From NCBI GenBank assembly GCA_004299215.1, contig SCTD01000124.1, forward strand, positions 1 to 6,058: 6,058 bases of DNA. Direction: 5' to 3'. This stretch comes from Frankiales bacterium. Its GTDB lineage: Bacteria > Actinomycetota > Actinomycetes > Mycobacteriales > SCTD01. The notes under the pieces were generated by a model, which saw nothing but the letters and a program-made list of their open reading frames with translations, ran no database searches and was not told the DNA's origin. How positions within the stretch are numbered: position 1 is the stretch's first letter; each line of letters opens with the position of its first letter. Both the position numbers and the translations under genes were made by a program. Of the stretch, positions 1-5,468 are shown piece after piece.

Positions 1-4
1 CACC

Positions 5-26
5 GCGTGCCATCGGCGTGCCATCC
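5..26. repeat. 11-bp tandem direct repeat
   Basis: The 10-base unit GCGTGCCATC occurs at 5-14 and again at 16-25, so the period is 11 bp, about one helical turn. It lies in the gene-free left end, next to other short repeats, and may be part of a protein-binding region. Two copies alone could arise by chance slippage in GC-rich DNA, so function is uncertain. Confidence 0.5.
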
Positions 27-34
27 GGCTGCAG

Positions 35-60
35 ATGAGTGCCTTCTCGTGCCCACTCAT
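35..60. repeat. 7-bp inverted repeat with 12-base spacer
   Basis: ATGAGTG at 35-41 is the exact reverse complement of CACTCAT at 54-60, with a 12-base spacer. The centre-to-centre distance (19 bp) is close to two helical turns, which suits a dimeric DNA-binding protein better than an RNA hairpin. The site is unassigned; an excisionase or regulator site of a neighbouring mobile element is one possibility. Confidence 0.4.
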
Positions 61-86
61 GCGTACTGCGGATGTTGCTCCCCGGG

Positions 87-133
87 CAGGTCAGAGACTG
101 TTTCCGCAGGTCAGAGGCCTGCGCGCAGGTCGG
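87..133 (+). repeat. three direct repeats, 20/19-bp period, arm-site-like
   Basis: CAGGTCAGAG is found exactly at 87-96 and 107-116, and a third partial copy, CAGGTCGG, at 126-133. The start-to-start distances are 20 and 19 bp, so the copies face the same side of the helix. The last copy runs into a tRNA-like T-loop sequence. Same-face short direct repeats beside a tRNA 3' end are the usual form of arm-type binding sites for tyrosine integrases at attachment sites. No integrase gene is visible in the window, so this rests on pattern only. Three copies and a ~20-bp period are too few and too short for a CRISPR array. Confidence 0.45.
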
Positions 134-159
134 ATTCAAGTCCTGTATCGCCCACACCA
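131..159 (+). other. tRNA 3'-end-like segment, candidate attachment-site (attR) core
   Basis: The segment contains TTCAAGT (135-141), matching the conserved tRNA T-loop TTCRANY, then CCTGT, then a C-rich stretch ending in ACCA (156-159). The 5' strand of an acceptor stem, a D-arm and an anticodon arm are all absent upstream. The distance from T-loop to CCA is about two bases longer than in a normal tRNA, and the 5' side of the T-stem pairs poorly unless five bases are looped out. It is therefore not a functional tRNA in this window. A partial tRNA 3' end followed directly by a terminator is what remains at the far end of an element integrated into a tRNA gene. A decayed tRNA or a chance match are alternatives. 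Confidence 0.35.
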
Positions 160-200
160 CGACGACGAGCCCCTGCGGATCCCGCGGGGGCTCTGTCGTG
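158..200 (+). terminator. strong hairpin terminator
   Basis: Bases 167-178 pair with 182-193 to form a 12-bp stem (eleven Watson-Crick pairs and one G-U at 174/186) closed by a three-base loop. An outer helix, CACGAC at 158-163 with GTCGTG at 195-200, extends it after a small internal bulge. No U-tract follows, which is common for actinobacterial hairpin terminators. It starts within the last bases of the tRNA-like segment, the usual position for a tRNA terminator. It would insulate the downstream protease operon from transcription arriving from the left. Confidence 0.7.
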
Positions 201-336
201 TGGTGGGGCCCCTCTCGTGGGGGAGCGAGTCCCGGCAGGAGTACGACCCCCTCGCGGCGAACCTGAGGGCAACGAGCCGCCCCGCGTCCGGGGCCGGCCC
301 CCGAACGTGTGCCGGGAGACCGGCGAGGAGGACCCA
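201..336 (+). other. gene-free leader before the protease gene
   Basis: Open reading frames cross this stretch, but none has a start with a plausible ribosome binding site or a recognisable product. The transcription start of the protease operon should lie here because the hairpin at 158-200 closes the upstream region. I see no convincing -35/-10 pair. The one clear structure is a 12-base perfect palindrome, GGGGCCGGCCCC, at 290-301, about 24 bases ahead of the ribosome binding site; it could be an operator or a leader hairpin, or just GC-rich chance. Confidence 0.4.
325..332 (+). promoter_or_regulatory. ribosome binding site fixing the protease GTG start
   Basis: GAGGAGGA contains the full AGGAGG anti-16S match at 326-331 and ends four bases before the GTG at 337. 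The frame is open further upstream to position 7, but that extension has no ribosome binding site and encodes Cys/Pro/Arg-rich sequence that crosses the terminator and tRNA-like segment. This site therefore decides the start. Confidence 0.85.
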
Positions 337-2502
337 GTGGCCAGCCCCCAGGCCCCCCGATCGAGCGCTGCCGACGCCCCGGAAGGCGGCCTGCGCGGGC
401 TCGTCCACCGAGCGAGGGCTGCGCTCGCGATGCGCCGCCGCGAGCGCGCCGCGACCGGGGCGAGGAGCCCGAAGCTCTTCCTGTCGCTGGTCGCGTCACT
501 GCTGGTGCTGCTGACGCTCTTCGCCGCGTCGCTCACCTACCTCTACAGCGACCCGGAGGGCCGCGAGGTCACGCTCGACCAGGTCGCCGCGCTCACCACC
601 GCCGGCCGGGTGGAGGCGGCCCGGTTCCTCGACGAGGACAGCCAGGTCGTGCTCGAGCTGCGCTCCGCGCAGGATGCCGCCGAGCGCTCGGCCAAGCCGC
701 CGGCAGCGGGCGCCCCGGCGACCACCCCGGACGCCTCGACCGCGTCGGTCGACGGCGTGCCGGACGAGGCGGGCGTCGTACGCACCGCGCTGCCGAGCAG
801 CGGCTCGGTCACCGTCAAGCTCTCCGATGCGGTAGCCGCCACCGGCGCGACCGTCGAGGTCGACCCGCAGAGCTTCCAGGCCGGGGTGCGGATCGCGACG
901 GAGTTCCTGCTGCCGGTGATGATCCTGGCCAACCTGTTCGGCCTGCTCTTCGTCGGCAAGGGCGGCGGGTCGTCCGCGATCGGCGAGGTGACCGACTTCG
1001 GCCGCGTGGACGACGGCAGCCGTACGGGTGGCTCGTCGGTCACCTTCGCCGACGTCGGCGGCGCGGAGGAGGCCGTCACCGAGCTGGCCGAGGTCCGCGA
1101 CTACCTCAAGGACCCCGCGCGCTACAAGGCGCTCGGTGCCACGCCACCCAAGGGCGTACTGCTCTTCGGCCCGCCCGGGACCGGCAAGACGCTGCTCGCC
1201 CGCGCGGTCGCGGGTGAGGCCGGCGTGCCGTTCTTCTCGGTCGCCGGCGCGGAGTTCGTCGAGTCGCTGGTCGGCGTCGGCGCGGCCCGCATCCGCGACC
1301 TGTTCCGCCGCGTCAACGCGGTCGCCCCGGCCATCGTCTTCATCGACGAGCTCGACGCCGCCGGCCGCAAGCGCGGCTCCGGCGGCGGCGGCGGGGGCTC
1401 CGACGAGCGCGAGCAGACCCTCAACCAGCTGCTGGTGGAGATGGACGGCTTCGAGGTCTCGACCGGCATCGTCGTGATCGCCGCGACCAACCGCCCCGAC
1501 ATCCTCGACCCGGCGCTGATGCGCCCGGGCCGCTTCGACCGGCACATCACCGTCGAGCGCCCGGACGCCGAGGGCCGCGAGCGCATCCTGCGCATCCACG
1601 CCGGCAAGAAGCCGCTCGCGCCGGACGTCGACCTCAAGCGCATCGCCGACCGCTGCCCCGGCTTCACCGGCGCCGACCTGGCCAGCACGGTCAACGAGGC
1701 CGCTCTCCTCACGGTCCGCCGCCAGGGCACGACCATCACGATGAAGGAGTTCGAGGAGGCCGTCGTCCGCGTCCTGGAGGGCCCGCAGCGACGGGGCCGG
1801 GTGCTCACGGCCGAGGAGCGGCTGCGCGCGGCCTACCACGAGATCGGCCACGTCGTCGTCGCCGCGGCGCTCGGCCGGCACGAGGACGTGCACCGCGTGA
1901 CCGTGCTGTCCCGCGGCCGCACCGTCGCCGCCGCGACGTTCGCCGACACCGAGGCGACGCTGCTCACCAAGAGCGCCCTGCACGCCCAGCTCGTCGCCAC
2001 CCTGGGCGGCATCGCCGCCGAGGAGCTCGTCCTCGGCGAGGGCTCCACGGGCGGCGAGCAGGACCTCGAGCACGCCACCGACCTGGCGCGGGACATGGTC
2101 ACCCGCTACGGCATGAGCGAGGAGGTCGGCCCAGTCCGCCTGCAGGTGAAGGCCGGCGAGGGCTACCTCGGTGACGACAGCTCCCTGGTCGACCTCTCCC
2201 CCGAGACCCAGCGCGACGTGGAGGACGCGGTCCGCCGCCTCATCACCTCCGCCCAGCACGAGGCCACCGAGGTGCTCAAGGCGCACCGCGGTGAGCTCGA
2301 CTCCCTGGCGATGCGGCTCGACGAGGAGGAGACCCTCGAGGGCGAGGTGCTGGAGGAGGCGCTCGCGCCGCTGCTCACCGCGCTCGACCGGGCCGCCGCC
2401 ACTCCCCCTGCCCAGCGTCGCCGCCGCTCGACCGCGGTGCCGAAGCCCGCTCCGAAGACCGCCGGCAAGGCGCCGCGGGGTCGCACTCCCGCCCGGACCT
2501 GA
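337..2502 (+). CDS. ftsH: FtsH-family membrane-bound AAA+ zinc metalloprotease
   Basis: 721-aa protein starting at GTG 337. FtsH hexamers extract membrane proteins using ATP and degrade them on the cytoplasmic side. Visible in order: a basic N-terminus (about 25-46); membrane helix 1 (47-70); an extracytoplasmic segment of about 119 residues, longer than the roughly 70 usual for FtsH, with an Ala/Pro-rich stretch; membrane helix 2 (about 190-207); an AAA+ module with Walker A GPPGTGKT (278-285), Walker B IVFIDELD (333-340) and the second region of homology AATNRPD...RPGRFDR with arginine fingers R396 and R399. The peptidase domain has the zinc motif HEIGH (501-505) and the third ligand in QDLEHAT (D576), so the protease should be active. 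Oddities: pore loop 1 reads ESLVGVGA instead of the usual EMFVGVGA, so the substrate-gripping aromatic is Leu311; the glycine loop after Walker B is expanded; the last ~29 residues are an Arg/Lys/Pro tail. Probably a paralogue rather than the housekeeping FtsH. It is the first gene of the operon. Confidence 0.93.
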   Translation: MASPQAPRSSAADAPEGGLRGLVHRARAALAMRRRERAATGARSPKLFLSLVASLLVLLTLFAASLTYLYSDPEGREVTLDQVAALTTAGRVEAARFLDEDSQVVLELRSAQDAAERSAKPPAAGAPATTPDASTASVDGVPDEAGVVRTALPSSGSVTVKLSDAVAATGATVEVDPQSFQAGVRIATEFLLPVMILANLFGLLFVGKGGGSSAIGEVTDFGRVDDGSRTGGSSVTFADVGGAEEAVTELAEVRDYLKDPARYKALGATPPKGVLLFGPPGTGKTLLARAVAGEAGVPFFSVAGAEFVESLVGVGAARIRDLFRRVNAVAPAIVFIDELDAAGRKRGSGGGGGGSDEREQTLNQLLVEMDGFEVSTGIVVIAATNRPDILDPALMRPGRFDRHITVERPDAEGRERILRIHAGKKPLAPDVDLKRIADRCPGFTGADLASTVNEAALLTVRRQGTTITMKEFEEAVVRVLEGPQRRGRVLTAEERLRAAYHEIGHVVVAAALGRHEDVHRVTVLSRGRTVAAATFADTEATLLTKSALHAQLVATLGGIAAEELVLGEGSTGGEQDLEHATDLARDMVTRYGMSEEVGPVRLQVKAGEGYLGDDSSLVDLSPETQRDVEDAVRRLITSAQHEATEVLKAHRGELDSLAMRLDEEETLEGEVLEEALAPLLTALDRAAATPPAQRRRRSTAVPKPAPKTAGKAPRGRTPART

Positions 2503-2504
2503 CC

Positions 2505-5255
2505 GTGCCCCGCCGTCGCCTGCGCGCCGCTCTCGCGGCCGCCGTCGCGGCGCCGCTCCTGATCGGTCCGGTCGGCGCGGACGCCGCGTCGGGACCGCTG
2601 AGCTGCCCTGCCGCGACGAAGGCCGGGCTGTTCCAGCGGCTGCCGATCGAGGCGTTCCGCGGCGTGCCGTCCGTGCAGACCCGCGATGTCGTCTCCGGCT
2701 ACGCGCTGGACGAGCAGCGACCTGAGCGGGTGCTCGCGACCAACGGCAACACCATCAAGCTCTCGACCAGCCACGGCTGCGCCTGGGAGGACGCACTGGT
2801 CCTGGAGGCCTCCGCGTCCGGCGGCATCCCCTCCGGCCTCACGTCCACGGTCGTCGCCCTCGCCCACCTCCCGAACGGCGCCGCCCTGGCGGCGGTCCGC
2901 GAGGGGACCGGCGCCGCGAGTCGCCCGCTCGTGGTGCGCAGCGGCAGCGGAGCCCCCGGCACCTGGTCGGCCTCGACCACAGGCCTCCCGCTGCAGGGCA
3001 GCCCGCGGCTGCTCGAGCCGGCGTCCGACGGGCGTACGGCCTACCTGGCCGTGAGCCCGACGACCGACGCCGGCGGGGGCAACGGGGGAACCCTGCCGAC
3101 GGTCCCCGGGGCCGGGTCGCCCGCTGCCGGGCCGGCCGGCCTGCTCTACGCGACCACCGACGGCGGTGCGAGCTGGGAGCTGCGGACGGCCGCTGGGGCG
3201 CTGGGCACGGGAGCGTCCGGCTTCGACGCCCTCGCGGTCGACGCCGGCGACCCGGACCTGCTCTACGGCGTCGCGGGTGGGCGCTTCGTGGTCTCCCGTG
3301 ACGGCGGGCGCACCCTCGAGGTCGACCCGCAGCTCAGCGGCGTCACCGCCGTCGAGCCGATGGACCCCGGCGAGGTCAGCGTCCTCGTCGGCAGCGGGCA
3401 GCTGCTGTGGAGCCGGGACGCAGGGCGGGAGTACGTCGGCCGGCCGGCGCCGGCCGGCGGCACGTCGATGGCGCACCGTCCTGGCAGCAGCTTCGTGGTC
3501 GTCGAGGCCGGCGGGCGGCTGCACGCCGTCGAGGCCCGGGGGCGCGGCGGCAACCGCCCCCTCGACACCGGCGTGGCGAGCACCGCCGGGAGCGCACGCG
3601 GCGACCGGGCGTCGACCGGCAGCTTCCACGCCCTGGCCGGCCACTCGCTGCTCCGCTACGTCGACCCGTCGCCGCCGCGGACACCGCCCCCGCCGGTCGT
3701 CGGGGACCCCAAGCCGTCGCCACCGAAGCCCGGCGCCTTCTCTCCTGGTCGGACCTCGGTACGGCTTCCGGTCGGGAGCAGCCGAGTGGTGCCGCTCGAG
3801 CTGCGACTGCCCCGGAACCCCACGCCGACCGAGGTCTACCTCCTGCTCGACGTCTCGCCGAGCATGGAGGAGGAGCTGACTCAGCTCAAGAAGGACTTCG
3901 GCCGGTTCGTGTCCGGCGTGCAGGATGCCGGGATCGCCCTCCGGGTGGGCCTGTCCACCATCGGCATCGGTCCACGGGCCGGTGAGGCGCCGTACCCCGA
4001 GTTCGAGCCCCGGGGCCCAGGAGAGCCTCCCTACCGCAAGCCTCGGATCTACGAGCAGCTGCGGCCGCTCGGCCCACTGGACTCACAGCTGGCCGCGGCG
4101 CTCGACCGCTTGACGTTGCTGACCTGTCCCAGCAACCGCTGCGACGAGCCTGAGGAGGGCCACCTCCTCGCACTCGAGCAGATGCTCGACGGCAAGGGGA
4201 TCCTGACGGAGCAGTCGACCTCCGTCGTGCCGGTCTACGCCGTTCCGCCAGGTCAAGCCGCAGGGTTCCGCAACGTGCAGGGCGTCCGCAAGGTCGCGGT
4301 GATGGCCAGCGATGACGAGTTCAACGCGCCCTACCCGACGCCGACGGGTCCGGCCGGGCGGCCGGCCTCGGAGTACGTGGAGAAGGTGGCCGCCGCCCTA
4401 CGCGCACGCGACGTGAGCTTCGTGGGGCTGGCCGCCACGACCGTCGGCGGCGGTTCCAAGGCTGCAGCGGACATGAAGCGCTTCGCCGAGCTCGTGGGCA
4501 CGTCGGCGCCGGCAGGTGGAGTCGACTGCGGGCAGGACATCTTCATCCCGGCCGGCGCTCCGCTCGTCTGCGACGGGGGCAGCGATGTCACAACCGTCCT
4601 CACACGCCTCGTCAAGTCCCTCGCGGACCGGCAGTCGGTGAGCCTCACCGGCCGGGGGGCGACCGAGGTCCTCGGCTTCCTCGACGGCCGGGGGCTCAAG
4701 AACCTCGACGTCACGGCACCCAACGCGGTCTCGGTCCCTGTCCGGGTCAGCTGCGTGGACCTGGCCGCCGGCACGCGTACGGCCCAGGTCGACGCATCGC
4801 TGCGCGGATTCCGCGTCGCGACGGCCACGCTCGACGTGACGTGCACGCCCGTCGCCGCGGCGCCACCGGTGCCGCCGCGGCCGGACCCCGTGCCCGCGCA
4901 GGAGGCGCCGCCCGCGCAGCCGGCCCAGCCGCCGCCTGCCCCCGCTCCCGCGCCCCCGGTGGTGCAGGCCCAGGCGCAGGCACAGGTGCAGAGCCAGGTC
5001 CAGGCCCAGGCGCAGGTCCAGCCGCTGACGGCCGCCGCGTTGCAGCAGCAGGAGGAGCTCCAGCTGGCTCTCGCCCTGCTCGCGGACGAGCGGCCGTCGC
5101 CGGGCAACGAGCTCGCGATGGTCGACCGGCGAAGGAGCGAGGAGCTGCGCGCGCTCGCCCTGCTGGCACTGAGCATGAGCGGCGCGTCCGCCCTCGGCGT
5201 CGCCCGGCTGCGCTCTCGACGGGCTGAGCAGGTGCGAGTAGTACGGAGCCGATGA
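2505..5255 (+). CDS. exported beta-propeller / integrin-beta-like (hybrid + vWA) membrane-anchored protein
   Basis: 916-aa protein from GTG 2505, two bases after the protease stop and without a visible ribosome binding site, so probably made by coupled reinitiation. An N-terminal Sec signal (RRR, hydrophobic core, cleavage near ADA, 25-27) leads to a region of about 30-388 with Asp-box motifs: STSHGCAW (87-94), TTDGGASW (217-224), SRDGGRTL (264-271) and SRDAGREY (303-310), i.e. a sialidase/Ycf48-like beta-propeller fold, probably binding rather than catalytic. A Pro-rich hinge (389-410) follows. Residues 417-782 resemble an integrin beta head: first hybrid half (417-442), vWA/betaI domain with MIDAS DVSPS (449-453), SMEEEL matching integrin SMKDDL, DEPEEG (547-552) matching DxPEGG, ASDDEF with D603, then the second hybrid half with a conserved GF (768-769). 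A Pro/Gln-rich stalk (783-842), one membrane helix (about 881-901) and an Arg-rich tail end the protein. Eight cysteines, all exported, suggest disulfides. Likely a cell-surface adhesion or ligand-binding protein; its ligand is unknown. Confidence 0.85.
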   Translation: MPRRRLRAALAAAVAAPLLIGPVGADAASGPLSCPAATKAGLFQRLPIEAFRGVPSVQTRDVVSGYALDEQRPERVLATNGNTIKLSTSHGCAWEDALVLEASASGGIPSGLTSTVVALAHLPNGAALAAVREGTGAASRPLVVRSGSGAPGTWSASTTGLPLQGSPRLLEPASDGRTAYLAVSPTTDAGGGNGGTLPTVPGAGSPAAGPAGLLYATTDGGASWELRTAAGALGTGASGFDALAVDAGDPDLLYGVAGGRFVVSRDGGRTLEVDPQLSGVTAVEPMDPGEVSVLVGSGQLLWSRDAGREYVGRPAPAGGTSMAHRPGSSFVVVEAGGRLHAVEARGRGGNRPLDTGVASTAGSARGDRASTGSFHALAGHSLLRYVDPSPPRTPPPPVVGDPKPSPPKPGAFSPGRTSVRLPVGSSRVVPLELRLPRNPTPTEVYLLLDVSPSMEEELTQLKKDFGRFVSGVQDAGIALRVGLSTIGIGPRAGEAPYPEFEPRGPGEPPYRKPRIYEQLRPLGPLDSQLAAALDRLTLLTCPSNRCDEPEEGHLLALEQMLDGKGILTEQSTSVVPVYAVPPGQAAGFRNVQGVRKVAVMASDDEFNAPYPTPTGPAGRPASEYVEKVAAALRARDVSFVGLAATTVGGGSKAAADMKRFAELVGTSAPAGGVDCGQDIFIPAGAPLVCDGGSDVTTVLTRLVKSLADRQSVSLTGRGATEVLGFLDGRGLKNLDVTAPNAVSVPVRVSCVDLAAGTRTAQVDASLRGFRVATATLDVTCTPVAAAPPVPPRPDPVPAQEAPPAQPAQPPPAPAPAPPVVQAQAQAQVQSQVQAQAQVQPLTAAALQQQEELQLALALLADERPSPGNELAMVDRRRSEELRALALLALSMSGASALGVARLRSRRAEQVRVVRSR
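4962..5021 (+). repeat. Gln-Ala/Gln-Val low-complexity coding repeat
   Basis: The coding sequence alternates CAG with GCC/GCG/GCA/GTG/GTC codons, giving a run of Gln-Ala and Gln-Val dipeptides at residues 820-839 of the integrin-like protein. It lies between the Pro-rich stalk and the membrane helix. Such stretches usually act as extended spacers through the cell wall and vary in length between strains by slippage. Confidence 0.75.
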
Positions 5256-5377
5256 ACCTGATCTGCGAGCCCTGCCGGGAGCAGGAGCACGAGCGGTGCC
5301 CGGGCACGACGTGGTGCTACTGCCAGCACCGCCGACCCCGGCCGGTCGAGCCCGTCACCGGGCCGCCCGGGGAGTGA
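5252..5377 (+). CDS. 41-aa Cys-rich putative zinc-binding protein
   Basis: ATG at 5252 overlaps the upstream TGA in an ATGA junction, and GGAG at 5245-5248 sits just ahead, so it is probably translated by coupling with the integrin-like gene. The product is 41 residues long with C5-x2-C8, H13, C16, C22-x-C24 and H26, followed by a short Arg/Pro-rich tail. The spacing looks like a small zinc ribbon or knuckle. There is no signal peptide, so it should be cytoplasmic. Similar very small Cys-rich hypothetical proteins are, as far as I recall, common in actinobacteria, but I know of no assigned function. It could be a regulator or accessory factor for the two genes before it, or a passenger. The high density of Cys and His in a short in-phase frame with coupled start argues that it is real. 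Confidence 0.7.
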   Translation: MNLICEPCREQEHERCPGTTWCYCQHRRPRPVEPVTGPPGE

Positions 5378-5403
5378 GACGCAGCGCTCTCCGGGAGCCT
5401 GCA

Positions 5404-5430
5404 TGGATCGCGCCGCGGAGGGGGTAGGAC
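5404..5430 (+). promoter_or_regulatory. weak candidate promoter for glgX
   Basis: The 91-base gap before glgX holds TGGATC (5404-5409) and TAGGAC (5425-5430), spaced 15 bases. They resemble, poorly, actinobacterial -35 and -10 elements of the housekeeping sigma factor (TTGACA and TANNNT); the final T of the -10 is off by one base and the spacer is short. A small inverted repeat, GCTC...GAGC at about 5386-5398, lies just after the preceding stop and could be a weak terminator. A promoter somewhere in this gap is likely because gene function changes here, but the exact site is uncertain. Confidence 0.25.
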
Positions 5431-5454
5431 TGGCAGGAAGCACCTGACCCCCTC

Positions 5455-5461
5455 GAGGAAG
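5455..5461 (+). promoter_or_regulatory. ribosome binding site of glgX
   Basis: GAGGAAG contains AGGA (5456-5459), nine bases before the ATG at 5469, and supports that start. The first residues from this ATG (MRVWPGSAYPLGA) match the usual N-terminus of actinobacterial GlgX proteins. Confidence 0.7.
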
Positions 5462-5468
5462 CAGCCCC

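Noticed and set aside
87..133. CRISPR array
   Set aside because: Units are 8-10 bases with a 20-bp period and only three copies; repeats and spacers are far too short.
61..159. A complete tRNA gene
   Set aside because: Only a T-loop-like sequence and ACCA end are present; no 5' acceptor strand complementary to CGCCCAC and no D or anticodon arm could be found, and the T-arm to CCA spacing is off.
7..336. N-terminal extension of the protease reading frame back to position 7
   Set aside because: It lacks a ribosome binding site, is Cys/Pro/Arg-rich with no FtsH similarity, and crosses the terminator hairpin; the GTG at 337 has a perfect AGGAGG.
496..2286. 596-codon open frame on the minus strand
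   Set aside because: It lies wholly antisense to the FtsH-like gene and its composition (Asp/Gly/Ala/Arg/Val/Leu repeats) is what the codon-shadow of a GC-rich gene gives; no recognisable domain.
2163..3644. 493-codon open frame on the minus strand
   Set aside because: Antisense to the end of the protease gene and the propeller region; low-complexity Ala/Gly/Arg sequence, no domain, no start context.
2592..3668. Active sialidase
   Set aside because: Asp-box motifs are structural; I see no FRIP-type motif or convincing catalytic arginine triad, so only a beta-propeller fold is claimed.
3849..4634. Magnesium-chelatase or MoxR-associated vWA protein
   Set aside because: The neighbouring AAA+ protein is an FtsH protease rather than a MoxR ATPase, and the vWA domain is exported, flanked by hybrid-domain-like halves and carries the integrin DxPE motif.
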